From positions 62,001 through 126,000 of the forward strand of contig JADIZV010000003.1 in assembly GCA_016704565.1 (NCBI GenBank): 64,000 nt of DNA, given 5' to 3'. Under the pieces are notes generated by a model. The model saw only the letters and a list, made by a program, of their open reading frames with translations. It did no database searches and was not told the DNA's origin. The position numbers and the translations under genes were made by a program. Of this stretch, positions 16,726 to 25,368 are shown piece by piece; position 1 is the stretch's first letter, and each line of letters begins with the position of its first letter. Source of the stretch: Candidatus Phosphoribacter baldrii. GTDB taxonomy: Bacteria; Actinomycetota; Actinomycetes; Actinomycetales; Dermatophilaceae.

Positions 16726-17088
16726 TCAGCCGCAGAAGCTTGCCCAGGGGAACAGGACGCACCAGAATCCTTCGCCGCCGGGCCCGGGCGGGATGAAGAT
16801 CGGCGGGGCATCGCTCGGGCGGTCGAGCTCCAACCCGGTGCCGCCGACATGGCCTTGCCACGATCCGATCGGCCCGACCTCACGGATGCCGACGAGCTCG
16901 CTGTGCAGGACACCCCCGGCCTGCCAGGACAGATGCGCCACGCCTTGGAAGCCCTGCGGGTGAGCGGCCAGGGCCGCGGCGAGGTCTGCGTGGGCCAGCA
17001 ACATCCGGGGCAACAGGAGGTCGGCGTGGCCGGCCAGGGTCCAGGTGGTTCCGGACCTGGCATAGACGGCGATGACAGGGTGCGACAT
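16726..17088 (-). CDS. Hypothetical protein
   Basis: 120 residues, soluble and rich in Gly, Pro and Trp, starting MSHPVIAVYARSG and ending FWCVLFPWASFCG with two C-terminal cysteines. A GGAGAT ribosome-binding site precedes ATG 17088. It is directly upstream of the NarL-type kinase, with 2 bases between its stop and the kinase start, so probably the first gene of that operon. I do not recognise the family and offer no function. Confidence 0.6.
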   Translation of the reverse strand: MSHPVIAVYARSGTTWTLAGHADLLLPRMLLAHADLAAALAAHPQGFQGVAHLSWQAGGVLHSELVGIREVGPIGSWQGHVGGTGLELDRPSDAPPIFIPPGPGGEGFWCVLFPWASFCG

Positions 17089-17182
17089 GGGATCTCCGAT
17101 CGGGGCGGAACGGGGTCTGTCGCACAGCAAGAGACGTCAGGCGCCCCTGGGATACCTCACAAGGACGCATCGCCGGGGACGT

Positions 17183-17217
17183 TTGGCAGGAGAACTGAAT
17201 TACGACATACTTGCGTT
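17183..17217 (+). promoter_or_regulatory. suf operon promoter
   Basis: TTGGCA (17183-17188), a 17-base spacer and CATACT (17206-17211), then 6 bases to GTG 17218: a good promoter for a leaderless sufR-suf message. SufR normally represses its own operon through a site overlapping the promoter. No operator is assigned here because the motif was not certain. Confidence 0.6.
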
Positions 17218-17928
17218 GTGATTATCGAGGCGGCCGAACGGCATACCGAGCAGGAGACGCGCACCCGGGCGCGGGTCCTTGCGGCGGTGTCCGAGCGGGG
17301 CCCGATCTCGGCGTCCGCGATCGGTCGGCTGCTGGGGCTCACCCCAGCTGGAGTGCGCCGACACCTGGAAGCGCTCGCGGAGCAGGGGGCGGTGTCCGAG
17401 CGCGACCCGGTCGCGGTGTCCAGTGGACGCGGACGGGGGCGTCCCGCGCGCGAATGGGTGGTCGCCGAGGCCGGTCATGCCTCTCTGCCCTCCGGCTACG
17501 ACGACTTGGCCGCCCACGCGCTGCGGTTCCTGCGCGACGCGGCTGGCCCGGACGCGGTCGCGTCGTTCGCCCGGGCCCGCTCAGCCGACCTCGAGTCCCG
17601 GTATGCCGCCGACCTGGCCACCGTCGGTGACTCGCCCGCCGCTCGGGCGCAGGCCCTGGTCGCGGCGTTGAGCCGCGACGGGTTCGCCGCGTCCGCGCGT
17701 CCGGTCGGCGAGGGGTCGCGGACCGGCATACAGGTGTGCCAGGGTCACTGCCCGGTGCATCATGTCGCGGCTGAGTTCCCCCAGCTGTGCCAGGCCGAGA
17801 CCGACGCGTTCTCGCGACTGCTCGGCGTCCACGTCCAACGCCTCTCGACCCTCGCGCGAGGCCAGCACGTCTGCACGACCTTCGTCCCCACCCCGGCTGT
17901 CCCCGCACGGAAAGGTGTCACTTCGTGA
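17218..17928 (+). CDS. sufR: SufR-type iron-sulfur-dependent transcriptional repressor
   Basis: 236-residue regulator: an N-terminal winged helix (SASAIGRLLGLTPAGVRRHLE) and a C-terminal region with cysteines placed to hold a cluster (CQGHCPVHH, then LCQAE and a late QHVC). SufR proteins bind a 4Fe-4S cluster and repress the suf operon when cluster supply is adequate. GTG 17218 is fixed by the promoter. The stop overlaps sufB as GTGA, tying its synthesis to the operon. Confidence 0.93.
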   Translation: MIIEAAERHTEQETRTRARVLAAVSERGPISASAIGRLLGLTPAGVRRHLEALAEQGAVSERDPVAVSSGRGRGRPAREWVVAEAGHASLPSGYDDLAAHALRFLRDAAGPDAVASFARARSADLESRYAADLATVGDSPAARAQALVAALSRDGFAASARPVGEGSRTGIQVCQGHCPVHHVAAEFPQLCQAETDAFSRLLGVHVQRLSTLARGQHVCTTFVPTPAVPARKGVTS

Positions 17929-20900
17929 CCGACATCGAGCACCTCAACCCCGGCCTGGCCGGGCTGGGCCGCTACGAATACGGCTGGTCGGACGCCGACT
18001 CCGCCGGGGCGACGGCGCGCCGCGGCCTCAACGAGGACGTCGTGCGCAACATCTCCGCGCTCAAGAACGAGCCGCAGTGGATGCTCGACCTGCGGCTGAA
18101 GTCGTTGCGGCTGTTCGACCGCAAGCCGATGCCGTCGTGGGGGAGTGACCTCACGGGGATCGACTTCCAGAACATCAAGTACTTCGTCCGCTCCACCGAG
18201 AAGCAGGCGACGACGTGGGACGAGCTGCCGGCGGACATCAAGAACACGTACGACCGGTTGGGCATCCCGGAGGCGGAGAAGCAACGCCTCATCGCCGGCG
18301 TCGCGGCGCAGTATGAATGTCTGGCTCAGGACTCCCGAGTGTGGACCGCCGACCGCGGGCTCGTCCCGATCAAGGAGATCGAACCGGGGGATCGCGTCTT
18401 CGCCTTGGACGAGACGGCTGGCCGCTTCGTCGTCGCACCCGTCCGCGCGGCCGCGCAGACCGGAACGAAGCAGACGTATGCCGTCACCGTCGGCACGCGC
18501 ACCATCCGCGCCACCGAGAACCACCCGTTCCTCGTCCTCGACGATGCCCGCCAGGCCGGTCGCCAGCGGGCCCGGTACCGGCGGATGTGGAGGACGGTCG
18601 GCGAACTGCGTCCAGGGGACCTCGTTGCGGTGCCTAGGGGATTGCCCGAGGTGGGCGATGTGAGGGTGTTCCCGAGGCGGGACGGGTTTGGGCCCTCGAC
18701 GTCGAACCCTGACCTGCTGTGGCTGCTCGGATACTTCCTCGGCGATGGCAACACGCAAAGTTCGTCCCGGACACACCGGGTCCAGTTCGCTGTGGTCGAG
18801 TCGGACCGCGCGGTTCGCGATGAGATCGCTCGGGTCGTCATGGAGCAGTTCGGCCTACGGGTCATCGAGGCCGACGATGTGCGCGTCGTGGTCAACTCCA
18901 AGGCCCTCGTCGAGTGGCTGTGGAACGAAGGCTTGGCTGGGACAGCCCTGACGAAGGAGGTGCCGAGTTGGGTGCACGGGCTGCCGAAAGCCGAGCGCCT
19001 TGCGTTCCTCGGTGGGTGGGTGGACGCGGACGGGTACGTCGGTCCCGCCCGTTCTGGTTCAGTCCTGCTGACCAGCGGCAGCGAACAGCTTCTGAACCAG
19101 GGCAAGGCCCTGGCCCAACTATGTGGATTGAACGCCGCCGGTCCCTATCACTTCTCGTCTCCGCATCCGCATGATGCGGACCGGTTGGTGGATGGATACC
19201 GCCTCCACATCACTGGGGAGTTCGAGCAACTCGACTGCCGGAACCCCAAGCGCACCGCACGCTTCGGGCGTCGCGCCTACCACCATTCGTTCACCACCGC
19301 GAAGGGCACCACCTTCCGAACCCATGTCACCGAGCACCTCGGCTTCGCGAGGGTCTCCGGGATCGCGGCATACGGGATCGAACCGGTGTGGGACCTGGAA
19401 GTCGACGGTCCCCACAACTTCGTCGCCGAGGGTGTGATCGTCCACAACTCCGAGGTGGTGTACCACCAGATCCGGGAGGACCTGGAGGAAAAGGGCGTCA
19501 TCTTCGTCGACACCGACACCGGCCTGCGCGAGCACGCGGACATCTTCAAGGAGTACTTCACCTCGGTGATCCCGGCCGGAGACAACAAGTTCGCCTCGCT
19601 CAACACCGCCGTGTGGTCGGGCGGCTCGTTCATCTACGTGCCGCCGGGCGTCAAGGTCGACATCCCGCTTCAGGCCTACTTCCGGATCAACACCGAGAAC
19701 ATGGGCCAGTTTGAGCGGACCCTCATCATCGCGGACGAGGGGTCCTACGTTCACTACGTCGAAGGCTGTCTTCCCGCCGGTGAGCTCGTTGCCGATGCCG
19801 ACGGAACCCACCGACCGATCGAGACGATCCGAGTCGGCGACCGAGTCCTCACGCACGAGGGACGCCCCGCCCGGGTGTCCGCGATCCAGGTCCGGGACTA
19901 TGACGGGCCGATGCACACCTTCACCCCGTTGTCCCCGGGCAACGCGTTCCGGGTCACCAGCGAACACCCTCTGCTGGTCGTGCCTCGGGCCGACGTGACG
20001 GTCAAGCGGGCTCCTCGTCATGGATGGTTGCCGGAGGTCGACAGCAGCCGTCTCATTGGCGCGCAGCCTCAATGGCGCCCCGCCAAGGACGTGCAGGTCG
20101 GCGACTTCCTCGTCTACCCCAAGCCTCGTTTCGCACCTGCCAAAACGACGTTGCCGTTCGACTTCGCGCGGCTGGCCGGCTACTACCTCGCCGAGGGGCA
20201 CACGACGCTCACGAACGGTGCGGAGTCCGTGGTCTTCTCGTTCCACATCGACGAGCTGGCCTACGTCGATGAGCTTCAGCACATCTTCAAGGAGCTCTAC
20301 GACGTCTCTGGATCGGTCCGGCTTGACGAGACCAAGCACGAGGCGCGGTTGCTCGTCTATTCCAAGGCGGCATACCACGCCCTGCGGATCCACTGCGGGA
20401 CCGGCTCTGCCGACAAACGCCTGTCGGCCGACCTGATCGGCCAGGACGAGCTCTTCCTGCGCGCCCTCGTCGACGCCTACGTCAACGGTGACGGTTCGGT
20501 GGCCCGTCGCGGCGCCTCGAAGCAGGCAACGTGGGTGCGCGCCCATACCGTGTCCCGGGTCTGGGCGATGCAACTGCAGGCCATCATGGCCCGCCTCGGC
20601 ACCTTCGCCACCATGGAGCTGCGCCGCCCTGGTGGGCCGGGCACCATCCTCGGTCGGGACGTGGTCCGTCGGGACTTGTGGCAGGTCCAGTGGACCGAGC
20701 GTGATGGTGAGGCAGTCGGTCCCCGCCAGGTTCGGGACGCCGGGGACTACTACCTGGTGCCCGTCAAACGGCGAGAAGACGCGGCATACCGGGCGCCCGT
20801 GTTCAACCTCGACGTAGAGGCGCCGGACAGTTACCTCGCCCAAGGGTTCGCCGTGCACAACTGCACCGCGCCCATCTACAAGTCCGACTCGTTGCACTCG

Positions 20901-21569
20901 GCGGTCGTCGAGATCGTCGTCAAGAAGGACGCCCGAGTCCGCTACACGACCATCCAGAACTGGTCGAACAACGTCTACAACCTCGTCACCAAGCGGGCCA
21001 CCTGCGCCGAAGGCGCGACGATGGAGTGGATCGACGGCAACATCGGCTCCAAGGTGACGATGAAATATCCGGCCGTCTACCTGCTCGGTCGGCACGCGCG
21101 AGGAGAGACCCTCTCGATCGCGTTCGCCGGCGAAGGCCAGCACCAAGACGCCGGCGCCAAGATGGTCCACGCCGCGCCCGACACATCCAGCTCGATCATC
21201 TCCAAGTCGGTGGCCCGTGGCGGTGGACGGACGTCCTACCGCGGACTCATCCAGATCCAGGAGGGCGCGACCGGCAGCAAGTCGACGGTGCGCTGCGACG
21301 CGCTACTCGTCGACACGATCAGCCGTTCAGACACCTATCCCTACGTCGACGTCCGCGAGGACGACGTCCAGATGGGCCACGAGGCGACCGTCTCCAAGGT
21401 GAGCGAGGACCAGCTGTTTTACCTCATGTCCCGCGGGATGACCGAGGATGAGGCGATGGCGATGATCGTGCGCGGCTTCGTCGAGCCGATCGCCCGCGAG
21501 CTCCCCATGGAATACGCCCTCGAGCTCAACCGGCTCATCGAGCTGCAGATGGAAGGAGCGGTCGGCTGA
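17925..21569 (+). CDS. sufB: Fe-S cluster scaffold SufB precursor with two inteins
   Basis: SufB is the scaffold subunit of the SufBC2D complex on which Fe-S clusters are built. The frame encodes 1214 residues, against about 470-480 for the family. Two inteins account for the excess: 377 residues after AAQYE and 365 residues after HYVEG. The spliced protein would be 131 + 106 + 235 = 472 residues, with continuous family sequence across both joins (AQYE-SEVVYH and HYVEG-CTAPIY). GTG 17925 overlaps the sufR stop; the open frame upstream of it is inside sufR. sufD follows with a one-base overlap. Confidence 0.96.
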   Translation: MTDIEHLNPGLAGLGRYEYGWSDADSAGATARRGLNEDVVRNISALKNEPQWMLDLRLKSLRLFDRKPMPSWGSDLTGIDFQNIKYFVRSTEKQATTWDELPADIKNTYDRLGIPEAEKQRLIAGVAAQYECLAQDSRVWTADRGLVPIKEIEPGDRVFALDETAGRFVVAPVRAAAQTGTKQTYAVTVGTRTIRATENHPFLVLDDARQAGRQRARYRRMWRTVGELRPGDLVAVPRGLPEVGDVRVFPRRDGFGPSTSNPDLLWLLGYFLGDGNTQSSSRTHRVQFAVVESDRAVRDEIARVVMEQFGLRVIEADDVRVVVNSKALVEWLWNEGLAGTALTKEVPSWVHGLPKAERLAFLGGWVDADGYVGPARSGSVLLTSGSEQLLNQGKALAQLCGLNAAGPYHFSSPHPHDADRLVDGYRLHITGEFEQLDCRNPKRTARFGRRAYHHSFTTAKGTTFRTHVTEHLGFARVSGIAAYGIEPVWDLEVDGPHNFVAEGVIVHNSEVVYHQIREDLEEKGVIFVDTDTGLREHADIFKEYFTSVIPAGDNKFASLNTAVWSGGSFIYVPPGVKVDIPLQAYFRINTENMGQFERTLIIADEGSYVHYVEGCLPAGELVADADGTHRPIETIRVGDRVLTHEGRPARVSAIQVRDYDGPMHTFTPLSPGNAFRVTSEHPLLVVPRADVTVKRAPRHGWLPEVDSSRLIGAQPQWRPAKDVQVGDFLVYPKPRFAPAKTTLPFDFARLAGYYLAEGHTTLTNGAESVVFSFHIDELAYVDELQHIFKELYDVSGSVRLDETKHEARLLVYSKAAYHALRIHCGTGSADKRLSADLIGQDELFLRALVDAYVNGDGSVARRGASKQATWVRAHTVSRVWAMQLQAIMARLGTFATMELRRPGGPGTILGRDVVRRDLWQVQWTERDGEAVGPRQVRDAGDYYLVPVKRREDAAYRAPVFNLDVEAPDSYLAQGFAVHNCTAPIYKSDSLHSAVVEIVVKKDARVRYTTIQNWSNNVYNLVTKRATCAEGATMEWIDGNIGSKVTMKYPAVYLLGRHARGETLSIAFAGEGQHQDAGAKMVHAAPDTSSSIISKSVARGGGRTSYRGLIQIQEGATGSKSTVRCDALLVDTISRSDTYPYVDVREDDVQMGHEATVSKVSEDQLFYLMSRGMTEDEAMAMIVRGFVEPIARELPMEYALELNRLIELQMEGAVG
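18318..19448 (+). mobile_element. SufB intein 1 with LAGLIDADG endonuclease
   Basis: 377 residues in frame. Starts with Cys1 (CLAQDSRVWTADRG, block A), has block B TENHPFLVL, and ends VIVHN with penultimate His and terminal Asn; the +1 extein residue is Ser. The central region is a DOD homing endonuclease: LLGYFLGDGN (block C) and LAFLGGWVDADGYVG (block E), both with the acidic catalytic residue. All splicing and endonuclease motifs look intact. Two copies of the host octamer lie inside it (18476, 19366). Confidence 0.93.
19767..20861 (+). mobile_element. SufB intein 2 with LAGLIDADG endonuclease
   Basis: 365 residues in frame. Cys1 in CLPAGELVADADG, block B VTSEHPLLV, C-terminal SYLAQGFAVHN and +1 Cys. 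DOD endonuclease motifs are LAGYYLAEGH (Glu in place of Asp) and LVDAYVNGDGSV. The flanks VEG/CTAP match, from memory, the site of the M. tuberculosis SufB intein. Two host octamers lie inside it (20367, 20781). Confidence 0.93.
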
Positions 21570-22837
21570 TGCCGCTGCTGGAGAAGGCTTCTCGTCCGCG
21601 AGAGGCACACGAGGGTATGCCGTCCGCGCACTCCCACGGTCAGTCCACCGTGGTGCCGGAGCAGTCTCGCGCCGAGCGTCGAGCGTCGTTCGACATCGCG
21701 GACTTCCCGATGCCGACGGGCCGCGAGGAGGAGTGGCGGTTCACTCCCATGGATCGGATCGGCACGCTGCTGCGGGACACCCCGTCGGGGGCGCACCTGG
21801 CCGTGGACGCGGACCTGGCCGACGGCGTCACCCTGACCTCCATCCCGACCGAGGCCGCCCAGGCCCTGGGTGTGCCCGCGCCGCAGGACCGAGCCGCCGT
21901 GCTCGCCGTCGCCCACGCCGACCACTCCGGTGGCGTGATGCACCTGCAGATCCCTGCCGAGGCCGTCATCACCGACCCGGTGCGGATCCGCTTCGTCGGC
22001 TCGCACTCGGAGCGGGTGTGGGGCCACCTGCTCATCAGCGTCGGCGCCCACAGCAATGTCACCATCGTCCTCGCGCACGAGGGCACGGCGCGCTTGTCCG
22101 AGGTCGTCTCGATCCTCGTTGGCGCCGGTGCGCAGTGCACCGTCGTCACCCTGCAGGAGTGGTCGGACGACACCGTGCACGCCGCTCAGCACGACATCGT
22201 CGTCGGCCGCGATGCTGCCGTCCGACATGTCGCCGTCACCCTCGGCGGCCAGGTCGTGCGCCTCAACACCAACATCACGTACGCCGGTCCGGGCGGGTCA
22301 GCGGAGGCGTTCGGGGTCTACTTCGCCGACGCCGGACAACACTTGGAACACCGCCTGTTCGTCGACCATGCCACCCCGCACTGCAGCAGCCATGTCGAAT
22401 ACAAGGGCGCCCTGCAGGGCGACTCCGCGCACACCGTCTGGGTCGGCGACGTCCTCATTCGAGCGGCCGCTGAAGGCACCCAGACCTACGAGCTCAACCG
22501 CAACCTGCTGCTCACCGAAGGCGCCCGGGCCGACTCGGTCCCCAACCTGGAGATCGAGACCGGGCAGATCCTGGGCGCCGGACACGCTTCTGCCACAGGG
22601 CGATTCGACGACGAGCAGCTCTTCTACCTGCAGGCCCGCGGGATTCCCGAGGCTGAGGCCCGACGTCTCGTGGTCCGGGGCTTCTTCGCTGACATCATCA
22701 ACCGGATCCCGGTTGCCGAACTCCAGGGTCACCTCATGCAGGCGGTCGAGCGCGAGCTCGCCGGAGCAGGAGGCGGATCCGGTCTCAGCAACCCGCCCAC
22801 CACCGATGACATGCACCACTCAAGGACCGACGCCTGA
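21569..22837 (+). CDS. sufD: Fe-S cluster assembly protein SufD
   Basis: 422 residues, beta-helix partner of SufB in the SufBC2D scaffold. Recognisable by REEEWRFTPMDRI near the N-terminus and the C-terminal GHASATGRFDDEQLFYLQARGI followed by ARRLVVRGFFADII. ATG 21569 overlaps the sufB stop (TGATG), and the stop overlaps the next gene in the same way, consistent with fixed stoichiometry. Confidence 0.95.
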   Translation: MPLLEKASRPREAHEGMPSAHSHGQSTVVPEQSRAERRASFDIADFPMPTGREEEWRFTPMDRIGTLLRDTPSGAHLAVDADLADGVTLTSIPTEAAQALGVPAPQDRAAVLAVAHADHSGGVMHLQIPAEAVITDPVRIRFVGSHSERVWGHLLISVGAHSNVTIVLAHEGTARLSEVVSILVGAGAQCTVVTLQEWSDDTVHAAQHDIVVGRDAAVRHVAVTLGGQVVRLNTNITYAGPGGSAEAFGVYFADAGQHLEHRLFVDHATPHCSSHVEYKGALQGDSAHTVWVGDVLIRAAAEGTQTYELNRNLLLTEGARADSVPNLEIETGQILGAGHASATGRFDDEQLFYLQARGIPEAEARRLVVRGFFADIINRIPVAELQGHLMQAVERELAGAGGGSGLSNPPTTDDMHHSRTDA

Positions 22838-23196
22838 TGACCGCCCAGCTCGACACCACCTACGTCTTGGTCTGCGACCTGGAGGACCTCGCTGTCGGGA
22901 CGCCCGCGCTGGCCGACGTGGACGGCATACCCATGGCGCTGGTGCGCACCGCCCAGGCCGAGGTGCACGCCGTCCACGACATCTGCACCCACGCCAACGT
23001 CTCGTTGTCCGAGGGCGAGCTCGACGGCTGCACGCTCGAGTGCTGGCTGCACGGCTCGCGGTTCAACCTGCGCACCGGCACCCCGTCCGGGCCGCCCGCG
23101 ACGGTCCCCGTCGCCGTCTACCCCGTCGCCATCATCGACGGCGCCGTCCACGTCAGCACTACACCTATCGCCACCACCGAGGAGCCCCGATCATGA
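22837..23196 (+). CDS. Rieske-type ferredoxin in the suf operon
   Basis: 119-residue small 2Fe-2S protein with both Rieske ligand pairs: CTHANVSLSEGEL and CWLHGSRF. This is the standalone ferredoxin found between sufD and sufC in many actinobacteria; its partner is not established but an electron-transfer role in cluster assembly is likely. It overlaps sufD by one base and sufC as ATGA. The octamer at 22922 forces a rare ATA isoleucine codon in DGIPMAL. Confidence 0.93.
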   Translation: MTAQLDTTYVLVCDLEDLAVGTPALADVDGIPMALVRTAQAEVHAVHDICTHANVSLSEGELDGCTLECWLHGSRFNLRTGTPSGPPATVPVAVYPVAIIDGAVHVSTTPIATTEEPRS

Positions 23197-23972
23197 CCGT
23201 CCTGGAGATTCGCGACCTGCACGTCAGCGTCGACGTCGCGGCGACGGCCGGCGGCGGGGAGCCCGAGGGTCCCAAGGAGATCCTGCGCGGCGTCGACCTC
23301 ACCGTCCGGTCGGGCGAGACGCACGCGATCATGGGCCCCAACGGCTCGGGCAAGTCGACCCTGGCCTACTCGGTGGCTGGCCACCCGAAGTACCACGTCA
23401 CCCAGGGGTCGGTGACCCTCGACGGTGAGGATGTCCTCGCGATGAGCGTCGACGAGCGGGCCCGCGCCGGCCTGTTCCTCGCCATGCAATACCCCGTCGA
23501 GGTTCCGGGCGTCACGGTGTCCAACTTCCTGCGGACCGCCAAGACCGCGATGGACGGCCAGGCCCCCAAGCTGCGCACCTGGGTCAAGGACTTCCGGGCG
23601 GCGATGGACGCCCTCAAGATGGACCCGGCCTTCGCCGAGCGCAACGTCAACGAAGGCTTCTCCGGCGGCGAGAAGAAGCGCCACGAGGTGCTGCAACTGG
23701 AGCTGTTGCGCCCCAAGATGGCCTTCCTCGACGAGACCGACTCCGGCCTGGATGTCGACGCCCTGCGGGTGGTCAGCGAAGGCGTCAACCGGGCCAAGGA
23801 GGTCAATGACCTGGGCATCGTTCTCATCACCCACTACACCCGGATCTTGCGCTACATCCGCCCCGACCACGTCCATGTGTTTGTCGACGGTCGGATCGTC
23901 GAACAGGGCGGGCCGGAGCTCGCCGACCGGCTCGAAGCCGAGGGTTACGACCGCTTCCTCACTCCGGCCTGA
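23193..23972 (+). CDS. sufC: SufC ATPase
   Basis: ABC-type ATPase of the SufBC2D complex, 259 residues. Walker A MGPNGSGKSTLAYS, the SufC-specific LFLAMQYPVEVPGV, signature GFSGGEKKRHEVLQ, Walker B MAFLDETDSGLDVDA and the H-loop ITHYTRIL. A short insert AATAGGGEPEGPKE lies after the first strand. ATG 23193 overlaps the Rieske gene. Soluble; drives conformational change of SufBD. Confidence 0.97.
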   Translation: MTVLEIRDLHVSVDVAATAGGGEPEGPKEILRGVDLTVRSGETHAIMGPNGSGKSTLAYSVAGHPKYHVTQGSVTLDGEDVLAMSVDERARAGLFLAMQYPVEVPGVTVSNFLRTAKTAMDGQAPKLRTWVKDFRAAMDALKMDPAFAERNVNEGFSGGEKKRHEVLQLELLRPKMAFLDETDSGLDVDALRVVSEGVNRAKEVNDLGIVLITHYTRILRYIRPDHVHVFVDGRIVEQGGPELADRLEAEGYDRFLTPA

Positions 23973-23993
23973 GGCGGGCGGCATCCCCATCCC

Positions 23994-25367
23994 ATGATTG
24001 CCGTTGCGCCGCAGGCTCCTTTCACGGACGAGGAGTCGGCCCGGATCCGGGCCGACTTCCCGATCCTTTCGCGCACCGTCCGCGACGGGCGTCCGCTGGT
24101 CTACCTTGACTCCGGCGCGACCTCCCACAAGCCGCGCCAGGTGCTCGACGCCGAGCGGGACTTCTACGAGCGGACCAACGCGGCCGTCCACCGTGGCGCG
24201 CACCAGCTGTCCGAGGAGGGCACCGACGCCTACGAGTCGGCCCGTGCCCGGATCGCCGCCTTCATCGGGGCCCGCCCCGAGCAGATCGTTTTCACCCGCA
24301 ACGCGACCGAGGCGCTCAACCTGGTCGCCTATGCCTTCTCCAACGCGACCGCCGGGGGAGGGGGGAGTGCCTCAGACGCCGGTATGCCGCCCTCCCGCCC
24401 AGCCGTCCCGACGCACGCCCCGGGTGCTGACCCGGCCCCCAGCCGCTTCCACATCGGGCCAGGCGACGAGGTGCTCGTCACCGAGATGGAGCACCACGCC
24501 AATCTCGTTCCGTGGCAAGAGCTCTGCCGTCGGACTGGCGCCACCCTGCGCTGGATCCCGGTCACCAGCGACGGGCGGCTCGACCTCACCGAACTCGACA
24601 CGCTGCTGACGTCGCGCACCAAGGTCCTCGCGTTCACCCACGTCTCGAACGTCCTCGGGACGGTCAACCCGGTCACCGAGCTCGCGGCCGCGGCCCACGC
24701 CGTCGGCGCCCTCGTCGTCCTCGACGCGTGCCAGTCGGTGCCACACCTGCCCGTGGACGTGCGCGCCCTCGAAGTCGACCTCTTGGCGTTCTCCGGCCAC
24801 AAGATGCTCGGCCCGCTTGGCGTTGGCGTCCTTTGGGGGCGCCCCGAGATCCTCGACGAGATGCCCGTGTTCCTCACCGGCGGGTCGATGATCGAGACGG
24901 TGACGATGGAGGGGTCCACCTACGCTCCCGTCCCGCAGAAGTTCGAGGCGGGCGTCCCTGTCGCCGCCCAGGCCGTGGGCCTGGCCGCCGCGTGTGACTA
25001 CCTCACTGCCTTGGGGATGGACCGCGTCCATGCCCACGAGAGCGCCCTCGCCGAGCGCCTCGTCGCCGGCCTGGCCACCCGCTCCTGGGTCCGGGTCCTT
25101 GGCCCGAGCGACCCCGCCGAGCGCGGGTCGGTCGTGTCCTTCGTCGTCGACGGGGTGCACGCCCACGACGTCGGTCAGATCCTCGACGACGCCGGGATTG
25201 CCGTCCGGGTCGGCCACCACTGCGCGTGGCCGTTGCACCGCGCGCTGGGGGCGGCGGCGACGACGCGAGCCAGCTTCGCGGCATACTCCACCGCTGAGGA
25301 GGTCGACGCACTCCTGGAGGCACTCGACCGGGTCCCGGCGATCTTCGGGCTGGAGGTGCCCGCCTGA
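23994..25367 (+). CDS. sufS: Cysteine desulfurase SufS
   Basis: PLP-dependent enzyme taking sulfur from cysteine as a persulfide for cluster assembly. 457 residues, longer than the usual 405-420. PLP lysine in FSGHKMLGP, TEMEHHANLVPW, YLDSGATSHKP and the persulfide-bearing Cys in VGHHCAWPLH are present. The extra length is mainly a Gly/Pro/Ala-rich insert of about 30 residues after VAYAFSNATA (roughly 24351-24450), carrying an octamer. It lies 21 bases after sufC and directly before sufU, its usual sulfur acceptor. Confidence 0.95.
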   Translation: MIAVAPQAPFTDEESARIRADFPILSRTVRDGRPLVYLDSGATSHKPRQVLDAERDFYERTNAAVHRGAHQLSEEGTDAYESARARIAAFIGARPEQIVFTRNATEALNLVAYAFSNATAGGGGSASDAGMPPSRPAVPTHAPGADPAPSRFHIGPGDEVLVTEMEHHANLVPWQELCRRTGATLRWIPVTSDGRLDLTELDTLLTSRTKVLAFTHVSNVLGTVNPVTELAAAAHAVGALVVLDACQSVPHLPVDVRALEVDLLAFSGHKMLGPLGVGVLWGRPEILDEMPVFLTGGSMIETVTMEGSTYAPVPQKFEAGVPVAAQAVGLAAACDYLTALGMDRVHAHESALAERLVAGLATRSWVRVLGPSDPAERGSVVSFVVDGVHAHDVGQILDDAGIAVRVGHHCAWPLHRALGAAATTRASFAAYSTAEEVDALLEALDRVPAIFGLEVPA

Positions 25368-25368
25368 C

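Noticed and set aside
17787..17924. N-terminal extension of SufB upstream of GTG 17925
   Set aside because: Lies inside sufR in another frame; family homology begins at VTDIEHLNPGL and GTGA overlap supports 17925.
19119..21170. 683-codon open frame antisense to sufB
   Set aside because: Overlaps sufB and inteins completely, no domain signature, typical antisense shadow in high GC.
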